DNA of 64,000 nucleotides from JARRQJ01 sp037381915. GTDB taxonomy: Bacteria > Pseudomonadota > Gammaproteobacteria > DRLM01. A program made the position numbers and the translations under genes. The notes below the pieces were generated by a model. It worked only from the letters and a program-made list of their open reading frames with translations. It did not search any database and was not told where the DNA came from. Numbering within the stretch: position 1 is the first letter of the stretch; every line of letters starts with the position of its first letter. The stretch covers positions 1 to 64,000 of the forward strand of contig JARRQJ010000030.1 of assembly GCA_037381915.1 (NCBI GenBank), read 5' to 3'. Below, one piece after another: positions 1-8,538 of this stretch.

Positions 1-2
1 CG

Positions 3-698
3 AAACACGGCAACCGTTCCGTATCCAGCCGTTCGGGAAGCGCCGACGTCCTCGAGGCGGCCGGCGTCACTCTCAACATCACGCCCGCACAGGTGGCCGA
101 GTGCGTGAAGCGTATCGGCGTGGGCTTCATGTTCGCGCCGCTGCACCACGGCGCCATGAAACACGCTATCGGCCCACGGCGGGAGATGGGGGTGCGCACC
201 ATATTCAATTTGCTGGGACCGTTGACCAATCCCGCCGCCGCTCCCAATCAATTGATCGGCGTGTTCGCCGATCAGTGGTTGGAACCGCTGGCCCAGGTAT
301 TGGCGCGCTTGGGCAGCCGCCACGTGCTGATAGTGCATGGCGAGGACGGTCTCGATGAAATCAGCATTGGGGCGGCGACCCAGGTGGCGGAACTCAAGGA
401 TGGTGGTGTGCAGCGCTACGCCCTCACCCCGGAACGCTTCGGCTTGCAGCGCACCGCCATCGATGACTTGGTGGTCAAGGATGCCGCACAAAGCCTGGCC
501 ATGATGGAGGCGGTGCTGAACGATACCCCCGGTGCGGCGCGGGATATCGTGTTGCTCAACGCCGGGGCCGCCATCTACGCCTCCGGACTGGCCGAGTCCA
601 TCGAGCAAGGTCTGGAAAAGGCGCGAGCGGCGATCGCCGACGGTGCGGCGCGCCGGAAATTGGAAGACTTGGTGAAGTTGACCAATGAATTTAAATGA
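3..698 (+). CDS. trpD: Anthranilate phosphoribosyltransferase, C-terminal part (5' end outside window)
   Basis: Transfers phosphoribosyl from PRPP to anthranilate, the second step of tryptophan synthesis in the cytoplasm. The frame is open from base 3, so the N-terminal third lies outside the window. The visible part begins with the KHGNRSVSSRSGSADVLEA signature of the PRPP/anthranilate site, followed by the family motifs FMFAPLHHGAMKHA and FNLLGPLTNPA. An internal ATG at 93 is not the true start. The gene ends 18 nt before trpC, so the two are probably co-transcribed. The family assignment is firm. Confidence 0.96.
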   Translation, partial: KHGNRSVSSRSGSADVLEAAGVTLNITPAQVAECVKRIGVGFMFAPLHHGAMKHAIGPRREMGVRTIFNLLGPLTNPAAAPNQLIGVFADQWLEPLAQVLARLGSRHVLIVHGEDGLDEISIGAATQVAELKDGGVQRYALTPERFGLQRTAIDDLVVKDAAQSLAMMEAVLNDTPGAARDIVLLNAGAAIYASGLAESIEQGLEKARAAIADGAARRKLEDLVKLTNEFK

Positions 699-716
699 TG
701 GAATTCACCTCCGCCA

Positions 717-1409
717 ATGAACGCCGCGACTCCCGATATTCTCAGAAGAATCCTGCAGCGCAAGGCCGAGGAAGTCGCGGAACGTAGCCGCCGGCAAAGC
801 GTGGAGGCGTTGCGCGGGCGGATCGCTACCGCATCGCCGCCACGGGGATTCGTCACTGCGCTGCGGGGCAAACTCGCCGCGGGCAAGGCGGCAGTGATCG
901 CCGAGATCAAAAAGGCCTCGCCCAGCAAGGGCGTGTTGCGCGAGCACTTCGATCCCGCGGCCATCGCCACCAGTTACAAGGATTTCATCGTCGATCCCTA
1001 TCAGGTCTACGAGGCGCGGGCGATCGGCGCCGACTGCATTTTATTGATCGTCGCGGCCCTCAGCGATGCAAAACTGCGCGACTTGGCGCAAATCGCCGTC
1101 GAGCTGCGGATGGATGTCTTGGTCGAGGTGCACGATGCGGGGGAACTGGAGAGGGCCCTGGTCCTGGATACGCCGCTCATCGGCATCAATAACCGCAATC
1201 TGCGCACCTTCGAGACTCGGCTTGAGACCACCTTCGATCTTCTGGAAGCCATCCCTGCCGACCGCATCGTCGTGACCGAGAGTGGTATATACAGCCGCGG
1301 CGATGTGGAGGCCCTGCGTGCCAAAGGCGTGCAGGCCTTCCTGGTCGGGGAAGCGTTCATGCGCGCCGCCGATCCCGGGGAGGCCTTGTCGGCGCTGTTC
1401 GCCGAGTGA
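717..1409 (+). CDS. trpC: Indole-3-glycerol phosphate synthase with internal deletion
   Basis: Catalyses ring closure of CdRP to indole-3-glycerol phosphate. The N-terminal IAEIKKASPSKG motif, the KDFIVDPYQVYEARAIGADC block, VEVHD, INNRNLRTF and VVTESGI are all present. The protein is only 230 residues, whereas family members are usually about 265. Residues 82-88 read AIATSYKDF. In relatives about 37 residues separate the SY and the KDF; they include a segment like EAGGAACLSVLTD and cover beta2, alpha2 and the start of beta3 of the barrel. The catalytic Lys of KDF (K88 here) remains. The loss is in frame, at base 977/978. The enzyme would probably be misfolded if the sequence is correct. Confidence 0.9.
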   Translation: MNAATPDILRRILQRKAEEVAERSRRQSVEALRGRIATASPPRGFVTALRGKLAAGKAAVIAEIKKASPSKGVLREHFDPAAIATSYKDFIVDPYQVYEARAIGADCILLIVAALSDAKLRDLAQIAVELRMDVLVEVHDAGELERALVLDTPLIGINNRNLRTFETRLETTFDLLEAIPADRIVVTESGIYSRGDVEALRAKGVQAFLVGEAFMRAADPGEALSALFAE

Positions 1410-1476
1410 CGATCGTGCATGTTTCCTGTATCAGGCGCCAGGAATGGTTGCCGCTCGACAAGTTCGGAGATTTGGG

Positions 1477-2460
1477 ATGTACAGACGCTTTCTCCAGGTT
1501 TTGATCATCGGCGCCGTCGTTATGGCGGGCGCGTGCAGCAAGAATAGCACGCCGCTTGCGCAGTCCGCCGGGGCGGGGCAAGCGGCCGGGATGGATGAAG
1601 GTGCCATGGTCGTGGTGCCGGCCGGCGATTTCATAATGGGCAGCAATAGAGTCGATAAGGCGGGTCTGCAGCGCCAGTACGGTTTCGAGACCCCCCTTTA
1701 TCTGAACGAGCATCCCGAGCATACGGTGCATCTCGACGCCTTCAAGATCGACGTTTACGAGGTGACTAACGGCGAGTACAAGGCGTTTTTGCTCAAGGCG
1801 AGGGGGCGCGGCCATGTTCCGGAGGCGTGGCGTTTCAACGGCTACGGCCTCGCCCGCAGCCAGGCTGATGCAATGGACGTCGCTACCTTGCGCAAGATCG
1901 CCGTCAATGATTTCAAGCTCGATATGGATACGCGTACCATGGATAAGGCGGCGCTCATCGCCGCCATGTTCAAGCAACAACAAATCATGGATAAGCTGGC
2001 GGTCACCGGCGTGACCTGGCAGGACGGCGACGCCTACTGCAGGTGGCGCGGTAAACGCCTGCCCAGCGAGGCGGAATGGGAAAAGGCGGCGCGCGGCCCC
2101 AAGGGTCTGGAGTTTCCCTGGGGTGATAAATGGGATCCGCAGATCACCAACACGGGTGAAAACGCCGACAACGATCAGGGCATCGCCGCCGTGGGCAGCT
2201 TCCCGCGCAACAAGTCGCCGTACGGCGCCTATGACATGTCGGGAAATGCCTGGGAATGGGTGGCGGACTGGTACCAAGCCTATCCCGGTTCCACCTACGG
2301 CAGCGACGCCTTCGGCAAGAAATATAAAGTCATCCGCGGCGGCGGCGGCGGGGTCGGGCATTACGCCCTCAGCTATTTTTTCCGGGGCGCCACCCGGCAA
2401 TACGCCGACCCGCACATGAGCGCCGAAGACGTCGGGTTTCGTTGCGCCAAAGATATTTAG
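1477..2460 (+). CDS. SUMF1/FGE-sulfatase-domain lipoprotein
   Basis: A 327-residue predicted lipoprotein: the N-terminal hydrophobic stretch ends in the lipobox MAGAC. A full SUMF1 domain follows, with MVVVPAGDFIMGS, the EVTNGEYKAFL block, RLPSEAEWEKAARG, YDMSGNAWEWVADWY and GFRCA near the C-terminus. The ATG at 1477 is chosen because it starts the signal peptide; the frame runs back into trpC. The Cys pair that catalytic formylglycine-generating enzymes carry after RGGS is absent (IRGGGGGVGHYALSYFF), so a true sulfatase-modifying activity is unlikely. Such domains often serve as binding or signalling modules. It interrupts the trpC-crp gene order and converges with crp. Confidence 0.85.
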   Translation: MYRRFLQVLIIGAVVMAGACSKNSTPLAQSAGAGQAAGMDEGAMVVVPAGDFIMGSNRVDKAGLQRQYGFETPLYLNEHPEHTVHLDAFKIDVYEVTNGEYKAFLLKARGRGHVPEAWRFNGYGLARSQADAMDVATLRKIAVNDFKLDMDTRTMDKAALIAAMFKQQQIMDKLAVTGVTWQDGDAYCRWRGKRLPSEAEWEKAARGPKGLEFPWGDKWDPQITNTGENADNDQGIAAVGSFPRNKSPYGAYDMSGNAWEWVADWYQAYPGSTYGSDAFGKKYKVIRGGGGGVGHYALSYFFRGATRQYADPHMSAEDVGFRCAKDI

Positions 2461-2537
2461 CCGGCGGGGGTGCTGGAAAAGAGGATTTGATCGCGCCGTA
2501 GCCTCAGGGCGGTGTTCACCGCCACAGGCGGGGAAAC

Positions 2538-3179
2538 TCAGCGGGCCCCGTGCACGACGATGGTCTTGCCTTTGGCGGAGATGAGGTTTTGTTGCTCCAG
2601 GCTCTTCAATACCCGCCCCACCATTTCCCGGGAGCAGCCGACGATGCGGCCCAGTTCCTGGCGGGTGATGCGAATCTGCATGCCGTCGGGATGGGTGATG
2701 GCATCGGGTTCCTTGGCCAGATCCAGCAGGGTGCGCGCCACGCGCCCCGCCACGTCCATGAAGGCCAGGCGGCTTAACATGTTGCTGGTACGGCGCAGGC
2801 GCAGGGCCATCTGCGAGGCCAGCGCGAACAGGATGTCGGGATCTTCCTGGGCAAGTTGCCGGAACCGGTTGTAGCTGATTTCGGCGATTTCGCATTGCGA
2901 GCGTGCGCGGACCCAGGCGCTGCGGTGGGGTTCAGTTTCGAACAGCCCCATTTCCCCGAAGAAGTCTCCGGCGTTCAAATATGCGAGCACGATCTCGCGG
3001 CCTTCATCGTCCTCGTTGACCACCGCCACCGAGCCCTGGGTGATGTAATACAGGGCGTCGGGCTGGTCGCCGGCATAGATGATCACGCTCTTGTTGGAAT
3101 GGCGCCGTCGATGGCAATGGCTCAAGAAACGCTGAATGACCGGGTTTTCCGTTACTTTGAATCTTCCTGATACTGGCAT
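2538..3179 (-). CDS. crp: Crp/Vfr-type cAMP-responsive transcription regulator
   Basis: A 213-residue Crp-family regulator. Residues about 15-125 form the cyclic-nucleotide-binding domain, with GDFFGEMGLFE and the HRSAWVRAR segment whose Arg-Ser pair contacts cAMP in E. coli CRP. A dimerisation helix and a winged helix-turn-helix follow, with the recognition segment RIVGCSREMVGRVLKSLE, nearly the Vfr/CRP sequence. That predicts binding to TGTGA-N6-TCACA sites. The neighbours osmC-like, speD and coq7 match the Pseudomonas vfr region. It is divergent from the osmC-like gene across about 100 bp, which must hold both promoters. Confidence 0.94.
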   Translation of the reverse strand: MPVSGRFKVTENPVIQRFLSHCHRRRHSNKSVIIYAGDQPDALYYITQGSVAVVNEDDEGREIVLAYLNAGDFFGEMGLFETEPHRSAWVRARSQCEIAEISYNRFRQLAQEDPDILFALASQMALRLRRTSNMLSRLAFMDVAGRVARTLLDLAKEPDAITHPDGMQIRITRQELGRIVGCSREMVGRVLKSLEQQNLISAKGKTIVVHGAR

Positions 3180-3282
3180 GTTGGTGTCCTCATTGACCTC
3201 AAACGACGATCCTTGGTCGTCTCGGGTATCATATCGGCCAGAGTATTCGGAGTTTTAGTCGGGTTTAACCTGGAGGTAAGTT

Positions 3283-3705
3283 ATGGAGGCACGCGTTCAG
3301 TGGGTGGGGGACGCTCTGTTCGTGGCGGAATCGGGCAGCGGTCACACCGTGGTGCTCGACGGCCCGCCGGAGGGAGGGGGGCGCAATGTGGGGATGCGGC
3401 CCATGGAGATGGTGCTGATGGGGGTCGGGGCATGTACCGCCTATGACGTGGTGCATATCCTGAAGAAATCGCGGCAGCCGGTGGCGCGTTGTGTCGCCAG
3501 GCTGACCGCCGAGCGGGCCGAGAGCGAGCCCAAGGTCTTTACCGGCATACACGTCCATTTCGTGGTGACGGGGCGGGGCCTGGCGCCGGCGGCGGTCAAG
3601 CGCGCCGTGGAGCTGTCTGCGGAGAAATACTGTTCCGCCTCCATCATGCTGGGCCGCGCCGGGGTGGAGATCACCCACGATTTTGAGCTCGTGGACGGCG
3701 CCTGA
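3283..3705 (+). CDS. OsmC/YhfA-family thiol peroxidase-like protein
   Basis: A 140-residue OsmC-superfamily protein. The two conserved redox Cys are visible at about residues 51 (GACTAYDVV) and 117 (EKYCSAS). These carry out thiol-dependent reduction of organic hydroperoxides in OsmC/Ohr proteins. The variant divergent from crp corresponds to E. coli YhfA and the Pseudomonas gene beside vfr, whose substrate is not settled. The start follows a good GGAGG ribosome site (TGGAGGTAAGTT ATG). Confidence 0.9.
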   Translation: MEARVQWVGDALFVAESGSGHTVVLDGPPEGGGRNVGMRPMEMVLMGVGACTAYDVVHILKKSRQPVARCVARLTAERAESEPKVFTGIHVHFVVTGRGLAPAAVKRAVELSAEKYCSASIMLGRAGVEITHDFELVDGA

Positions 3706-3776
3706 GCCCGGCGCTGGCATCTTCGGCCAATTTGCTTATAATGCGGGCCTTTCTCCTTGGGTGAGGTAGTAGAGAG

Positions 3777-4187
3777 ATGGACAGGCCTCCCGCGACCATC
3801 GGTATGCGCCATGTGGCGTTGTTCGTGCCGGACCTGGAGGCATGCGAGCATTTTTATGTCGGCCTGCTGGGGATGGAGGTGGAGTGGCGTCCCGACCCTG
3901 ACAACGTCTATCTCACTTCCGGACAGGACAATCTGGCACTGCATCGCCTGCCCGCGGGGGTGGTGACCGACGGCCCGCAGCGCCTGGATCATATCGGTTT
4001 CATGCTGGCGCAGCCCGGGGATGTGGAGGCGTGGCATGGGTTCCTGCTCGCCAACGGCGTCAAGATGAAGACCTCGCCGCGTACTCACCGCGACGGGGCG
4101 CGGAGTTTTTATTGCCTGGACCCGTGCGGCACCGTGGTGCAGATGATTTTTCATCCCCCCCTGGCCGGAAGGGGAGATTCGGGATGA
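3777..4187 (+). CDS. VOC-family (glyoxalase/dioxygenase fold) protein
   Basis: A 136-residue single-domain vicinal-oxygen-chelate protein. It begins MRHVALFVPDLEACEHFYVGLLGM and has the typical repeat of beta-alpha-beta-beta-beta units, with candidate metal ligands His15 (RHVAL), His59 (LALHRL), His71 (LDHIGF) and a late FYCLDPCGTVVQM segment. The fold is clear; the substrate cannot be inferred. It sits between the osmC-like gene and speD, where Pseudomonas has no such gene. Confidence 0.82.
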   Translation: MDRPPATIGMRHVALFVPDLEACEHFYVGLLGMEVEWRPDPDNVYLTSGQDNLALHRLPAGVVTDGPQRLDHIGFMLAQPGDVEAWHGFLLANGVKMKTSPRTHRDGARSFYCLDPCGTVVQMIFHPPLAGRGDSG

Positions 4188-4233
4188 CGTGGTTTGTGCG
4201 CCGATGTTCGGCGTTGATATTGAGTGAGTTGCG

Positions 4234-5055
4234 ATGGCTATGAATCCACCGGTAAAGCCCCTGACGAAATTGAAACTGCAAGGCTTCAATAATCTCACCA
4301 AGACCCTTAGCTTCAATATTTACGATATTTGCTACGCCAAGACCGCGAGTCAGCGCCGCGACTATATCGAATACATCGATGAAGTGTACAACGCCGAGCG
4401 TCTTACTCAGATACTCACCGATGTGTCCGACATCATCGGTGCCACCATCCTCAATATCGCCCGCCAGGATTACGATCCCCAGGGCGCCAGCGTGACCATG
4501 CTGATCTCCGAGGAACCGACCAAGTCCGAACAATTGGCGCGCGAGGAGGAGGAAGGCCCCGGGCCGTTGCCGGACGCGGTGGTCGCCCACTTGGATAAAA
4601 GCCATGTCACCGTGCATACCTATCCTGAGAGCCATCCGGAGAACGGCATCAGCACCTTCCGCGCCGACATCGACGTGTCGACCTGCGGGCGAATTTCGCC
4701 CTTGAAGGCCTTGAATTATCTGATCCACAGTTTCGAGTCCGACATCGTCATCATGGACTACCGGGTGCGCGGCTTTACCCGCGATATCAAGGGCAGGAAG
4801 CATTTCATCGACCATCGCATCAATTCCATACAGGATTTCATTTCCAGGGACACCAAGGAGCAGTGTCAATTGATCGACGTCAATGTCTACCAGGAGAACA
4901 TCTTTCACACCAAGATGATGTTGAAGCGTTTCGATCTGGACAATTATCTGTTCGGCATCGGCAGCGAAGACCTGTCGCCGCGGGAGGAAAAGATCATCAG
5001 CCAGCGTCTGCAAAAGGAGATGGCGGAGATCTTTTATGGAGAGAATTTGCGCTGA
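4234..5055 (+). CDS. speD: S-adenosylmethionine decarboxylase proenzyme, E. coli type
   Basis: Decarboxylates S-adenosylmethionine to supply aminopropyl groups for spermidine. The length of 273 residues fits the Gram-negative class 1A enzyme. The self-cleavage site is visible as KSHVTVHTYPE around residues 122-132; Ser123 would become the pyruvoyl cofactor. The C-terminal KEMAEIFYG segment is also family-typical. A second possible start is two codons in. It is convergent with coq7, as in Pseudomonas. Confidence 0.96.
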   Translation: MAMNPPVKPLTKLKLQGFNNLTKTLSFNIYDICYAKTASQRRDYIEYIDEVYNAERLTQILTDVSDIIGATILNIARQDYDPQGASVTMLISEEPTKSEQLAREEEEGPGPLPDAVVAHLDKSHVTVHTYPESHPENGISTFRADIDVSTCGRISPLKALNYLIHSFESDIVIMDYRVRGFTRDIKGRKHFIDHRINSIQDFISRDTKEQCQLIDVNVYQENIFHTKMMLKRFDLDNYLFGIGSEDLSPREEKIISQRLQKEMAEIFYGENLR

Positions 5056-5085
5056 GCGGCTGCCGGTCGACGGGCCGTTCCGTGC

Positions 5086-5802
5086 TTACAGATAATAGGC
5101 CGTGACGGTCATGATTTTCGAAGTCAGGCGCATCAGCCGCTTGACCGCTCCCGGCAGCTCGGCGCTGCCGGCCTCAAGCGCCGTGGTGGCGTGATGGGCC
5201 TCATCCTCCTTCATCTGCTCGAGGACGGCGCGGCTCTTGTGATCCTGGGCCGGGAGACGCTCCAGGTGTTCTTCCAGGTGCTTCACCACCTGTCTTTCCG
5301 TTTCCACCACGAAACCCAGGCTCCACTTGTCGCCCGCCGCGCCCGCCAGGGCGCCGATGGTGAAGGAGCCGGCGTACCACAGGGGATTGAGGACGCTGGT
5401 ATGGCTGTCCAGTTCTTTCAGGCGCTGTTCGCACCAGGCAAGATGATCGTTTTCCTCCATGAGGACGCTGGTATGGCTGTCCAGTTCTTTCAGGCGCTGT
5501 TCGCACCAGGCAAGATGATCGTTTTCCTCCAAGGCGGCCCGTTCCATTTTGGCACGCACCTCGGTGAGTTTGGCGGTGAGGGCCTGACCCTGATACAGGG
5601 CCTGGGCCGACACTTCCCCGGCGTGATTGACGCGCATCAGTCCCGCGACTTGGCGCCGTTCGTTGGCGGCGAGTTCTGCCTCAGGCTGGGCCTGCGCCGG
5701 ATTGGGCCGCTCGGTGTGCGGCGGCGTGCCGAATACCGTACGCACGGCCTTATCCATGTGCATCAGCAATTGATCGAAAGGGGAGTAGTCTCTGCCGTCC
5801 AT
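5086..5802 (-). CDS. coq7: Coq7-type 3-demethoxyubiquinol hydroxylase with 24-residue internal duplication
   Basis: A di-iron hydroxylase acting late in ubiquinone synthesis. Ligand motifs are visible: LMRVNHAGEVSAQALY (Glu63), EENDHLAWCEQR (ExxH) and EDEAHHATTALEAG. The protein is 238 residues, about 24 more than usual. The excess is an exact tandem repeat: residues 92-115 are repeated at 116-138, so the second ligand helix ExxH occurs twice. At the DNA level it is a perfect 72-bp direct duplication (5388-5459 and 5460-5531). Without it the protein reads TSVLNPLWYAGSF as in relatives. Function with a duplicated ligand helix is doubtful. Confidence 0.94.
   Translation of the reverse strand: MDGRDYSPFDQLLMHMDKAVRTVFGTPPHTERPNPAQAQPEAELAANERRQVAGLMRVNHAGEVSAQALYQGQALTAKLTEVRAKMERAALEENDHLAWCEQRLKELDSHTSVLMEENDHLAWCEQRLKELDSHTSVLNPLWYAGSFTIGALAGAAGDKWSLGFVVETERQVVKHLEEHLERLPAQDHKSRAVLEQMKEDEAHHATTALEAGSAELPGAVKRLMRLTSKIMTVTAYYL
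5388..5531. repeat. Perfect 72-bp tandem duplication inside coq7
   Basis: Two head-to-tail copies, 5388-5459 and 5460-5531, identical base for base, each encoding 24 residues of Coq7. Identity at third codon positions as well implies a very recent event or an assembly artefact. Confidence 0.97.
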
Positions 5803-5859
5803 GGTGGAAAGATAAAGTAGCGGGGGGCGGCTGGCAAGCGCTGCGCCGGCTAGGCGGGT

Positions 5860-7104
5860 TCAGGCCGCGTGGGCCGCGTCCAGTTGCCTTGCCAGTACTT
5901 CAATCGGGTGCATCACCGCTATGTTCAGTCCCGCCGCCTTGATCCCGGCGCGCAGGTGCAGCGCGCACCCCGGGTTGGAGGTGGCCAGGATCTGTGCGTC
6001 CAGCGTGCGCAGTGCCTTGATCTTGTCATCCCGCAGGCGGTCGGCGACGTCGGCCTGGGTGAGCATATAGCTCCCGGCCGCGCCGCAGCAGCGGCGGTTG
6101 TCCGGCAGCGCTACGATTTCAAGGCCGGGAATGCGCGCCAGCAGCTGGTACGGCGCTCCGGCCTGGCGCAGGACATGGCTGAGGCTGCACGGATCGTGGA
6201 TCGCCACCCGCTTCGGTAAGGGCGCCAAGCCTGTTTCCTCCGGCCAGGGGTTTGCGGCGAGGAATGTGCTGATATCGTGGATGGGCGCGTCCAGCTGGGG
6301 GAAATCATTGCGCGGATATTCCGTCAGGGTGGCGCCGCAGCCGCTGGCGGCGTGGATGATGGCGTCGACCTGCAGGCCGTTGAAGGCGGCGGCATTGCAT
6401 TCCGCCAGGTGCCCGGCGATATGGCGGTCGCCCTGATGCAAATGCAGCGCCCCGCAACAGCTCTGCCGGGGGGGAATGTGAACGCCGTACCCGAGCCGCG
6501 TGAGCACCCGCACGGCGGCATTTAACGTGGGGCGATCGGCGAAATCGGCGAAACACCCCAGGAACAGGGCCACCTCGCCGCGCTGCCGCCCCGTCGGGGG
6601 ATAGTAGGCTCGCCATGACGGCAGCGGTGCCAGGCGCGGCAACAGGGCGTCAAGACGGCCGAGGCCGAGGACGCGCGTCATGCCGGTACCGCGCGCCAGG
6701 GCCTGCAGGCCGCTCAGTTGAACGAGCCGCAGGATCCGTCCGAAGAGGCGCAGGCGCCGCGGTCTGGGGACCAGGGAATACAACAGGCGCGGACGGGGCT
6801 CGGTCTTGTTGAGTTGGTGGAGGAGGGCGCGCCCGCCGTCGATGATCTCGCCGTATGCCACGCCGGAGGGACACATCGCCTCGCAGGCGCGGCATCCCAG
6901 GCAGTGCTCGAGGTGATCCTCCATCCGCGGGGTGAGGGCGAGGCGCCCGTTTGCCAGCCCCTGGATCAGGGCGATGCGTCCGCGCGGTGACTCGCCTTCG
7001 TCGCGGGCAATTTGATAGGTGGGACAATGGGGCAGGCACATGCCGCACATGACGCAGCGGTCGGTGGCGGTGAGCAGTCGTGGCTGGGGGGTATCGGATT
7101 GCAA
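5860..7104 (-). CDS. glcF: Glycolate oxidase iron-sulfur subunit-like protein
   Basis: A 414-residue GlcF-type protein. Two [4Fe-4S] motifs are seen: CVMCGMCLPHCP (Cys17-27) and CLGCRACEAMCPSG (Cys68-78). Two CCG domains follow, with CCGALHLHQGD and CCGAAGSYML, as in GlcF, LutA and heterodisulfide reductase subunits. It would pass electrons from a flavin dehydrogenase to the quinone pool. No glcD or glcE is adjacent, so the partner must be encoded elsewhere. The start is a TTG at 7104, chosen because it begins 15 residues before the first cluster; no ATG lies upstream in frame nearby. It is divergent from the ferredoxin gene. Confidence 0.92.
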   Translation of the reverse strand: MQSDTPQPRLLTATDRCVMCGMCLPHCPTYQIARDEGESPRGRIALIQGLANGRLALTPRMEDHLEHCLGCRACEAMCPSGVAYGEIIDGGRALLHQLNKTEPRPRLLYSLVPRPRRLRLFGRILRLVQLSGLQALARGTGMTRVLGLGRLDALLPRLAPLPSWRAYYPPTGRQRGEVALFLGCFADFADRPTLNAAVRVLTRLGYGVHIPPRQSCCGALHLHQGDRHIAGHLAECNAAAFNGLQVDAIIHAASGCGATLTEYPRNDFPQLDAPIHDISTFLAANPWPEETGLAPLPKRVAIHDPCSLSHVLRQAGAPYQLLARIPGLEIVALPDNRRCCGAAGSYMLTQADVADRLRDDKIKALRTLDAQILATSNPGCALHLRAGIKAAGLNIAVMHPIEVLARQLDAAHAA

Positions 7105-7225
7105 GGTGAAGTGGTGAATAAGGCGATCAAGTGATAATAAACCAGACCATCCGGAACTGGCCGCCGATCAGGCATCCCTGACCATATGTTATGCTTTTCC
7201 CCCGCGACCTGGAACCTGAAACCCC

Positions 7226-7531
7226 ATGTATTACCGCCATCATGTCTTTTTCTGCACCAACCGCCGGGAAGACGGCAGCCAATGCTGTGAGCAGTGCGGC
7301 GCCTCGCAAATGCGCGCCTATGCCAAGGACCGGATCAAAAAAATGGGTCTGGCCGGCAAGGGGGGCATACGGATCAACACCGCCGGCTGCCTGGACCGCT
7401 GCAGCGAGGGTCCGGTGATCGTCGTCTATCCCGAAGGGGTCTGGTACACCTACGTGGACCAGGAGGACGTGGATGAGATCATCGAAGAACACCTGCAGCG
7501 GGGACAGACCGTCAAGCGCCTGCAGATTTGA
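7226..7531 (+). CDS. Thioredoxin-fold [2Fe-2S] ferredoxin
   Basis: A 101-residue protein of the TRX-like ferredoxin family. The cysteines are at residues 10 (FFCTN), 20, 21 and 24 (CCEQC), then 55 and 59 (AGCLDRCSEGP). The last motif is the typical second half of the [2Fe-2S] site in these stand-alone ferredoxins. The end VDQEDVDEIIEEHL is also characteristic. The redox partner is unknown. It is divergent from glcF across about 120 bp. Confidence 0.88.
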   Translation: MYYRHHVFFCTNRREDGSQCCEQCGASQMRAYAKDRIKKMGLAGKGGIRINTAGCLDRCSEGPVIVVYPEGVWYTYVDQEDVDEIIEEHLQRGQTVKRLQI

Positions 7532-8009
7532 GTTGACGCAGCTCGTGCCGCGTCGACTCCCTGGGCGAGGGTTCGGTTCGGGGGGCGTATAGCGGTAGGC
7601 GCCTATCCGTTTAATATCTTGGGAAGCTCTGATTTATTCACCCTCCCCTTCAAGGGGAGGGTTGGGGAGGGATGGGGTTTTGAACGGCTAAATCAGTTGA
7701 TAACCCCACCCCCATCCTGTCCTTCCCCCTGAGGGGGAAGGGACGAATTAATCAGGGCTTATCTTGTTTATAAAGAATGTTTCTTGAGGTGGCCCGGGGG
7801 CGGTGCCTTGAGTTCATCCTTAGCTTATTGAAAGATGCGTTGGGGCGTAGTCCCGCCTGATGGCCCGTTTTTACTTATGTTTTTGTTTGTAAACAAATTT
7901 GTTGGGGCGCAGTCAGGGGGGTGGACACTTGCTGAGGATTTTTCCGGTATGCAGGGCCTGGCCGCCCTTGAAACTTGCCCTCTGGCCTTGCCCTGGCAGG
8001 TGATTACCC
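7532..8009. other. Intergenic stretch between ferredoxin gene and rplM
   Basis: About 550 bp lie between the ferredoxin stop and rplM. The left half carries a MITE-like inverted repeat (7624-7760), and the end carries a candidate rplM promoter. Two similar short sequences around 7840 and 7899 (GTTGGGGCG followed by AGTC) form an imperfect direct repeat. I see no supportable gene; the open frame at 7835-8035 has no family features. Confidence 0.6.
7624..7760. repeat. MITE-like element with long imperfect inverted arms
   Basis: The arms 7624-7679 and 7702-7760 are near-complementary, each beginning AAGC(T/C)CTGATT and ending GGGGTT when read inward. Each arm also contains its own hairpin, CCCTCCCCTTCAAGGGGAGGG and its counterpart around CCCCCTGAGGGGG. 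The spacer is about 22 bp and no protein is encoded. This is the structure of a miniature inverted-repeat element or large REP-like palindrome; copies elsewhere in the genome would confirm it. Confidence 0.75.
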
Positions 8010-8038
8010 TTGTTTCCCCATTGACCCTCATGTAGAAT
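8010..8038 (+). promoter_or_regulatory. Candidate sigma-70 promoter for rplM-rpsI
   Basis: TTGTTT (8010-8015), 17-bp spacer, TAGAAT (8033-8038), with about 40 bp to the rplM ATG. The -10 matches five of six consensus bases and the spacing is ideal. Confidence 0.45.
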
Positions 8039-8081
8039 TTCGCGTTCGCAAAAAACCGTTTATTTCTGGGATTGATTGGGA

Positions 8082-8510
8082 ATGAAGACCTTCAGCGCAA
8101 AATCGGAAACCGTCAAGCGTGACTGGTATGTGGTCGACGCCAGCGGCAAGACCCTGGGGCGCATCGCCAGCGAGATCGCGCGGCGCCTGCGTGGCAAGCA
8201 CAAGGCGGAATTCACGCCTCACGTGGACACCGGCGATTACATCGTGGTGGTGAACGCCGAAAAGGTGCGGGTGAGCGGCAGAAAGGCCGTCGATAAGATG
8301 TATCACCGCCATACGGGCTACATGGGCAACATGCGCTCCTTCAGCTTCGAGAAGATGATCGAGCGGGCGCCGCAGGATATCATCACCCTCGCGGTGAAGG
8401 GCATGCTGCCGAAAAATGCCTTGGGGCGCGCCATGCTCGGCAAATTGAAGGTCTATGCCGGTCCCAACCACAACCATCAGGCCCAGCAGCCGCAGGCCTT
8501 GAACATTTAA
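8082..8510 (+). CDS. rplM: 50S ribosomal protein L13
   Basis: A large-subunit ribosomal protein, 142 residues, the usual length. It begins MKTFSAKSETVKRDWYVVDA and carries the family signature LPKNALGRAMLGKLKVYAG near the C-terminus. The ATG at 8082 is preferred over the TTG two codons upstream. rpsI follows after 28 nt, the standard rplM-rpsI operon. Confidence 0.98.
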   Translation: MKTFSAKSETVKRDWYVVDASGKTLGRIASEIARRLRGKHKAEFTPHVDTGDYIVVVNAEKVRVSGRKAVDKMYHRHTGYMGNMRSFSFEKMIERAPQDIITLAVKGMLPKNALGRAMLGKLKVYAGPNHNHQAQQPQALNI

Positions 8511-8538
8511 CCCTGATACGATTCGGCGGGAATTAATT

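Noticed and set aside
1282..1476. Long N-terminal extension of the SUMF1 lipoprotein frame into trpC
   Set aside because: The sequence before ATG 1477 is trpC antiframe and would bury the signal peptide.
1357..2895. 512-residue frame on the minus strand
   Set aside because: Antisense shadow of the SUMF1 gene and crp; no family features, composition driven by GC-rich third positions.
7835..8035. 66-residue frame upstream of rplM
   Set aside because: No ribosome site or family features; it overlaps the likely rplM promoter.
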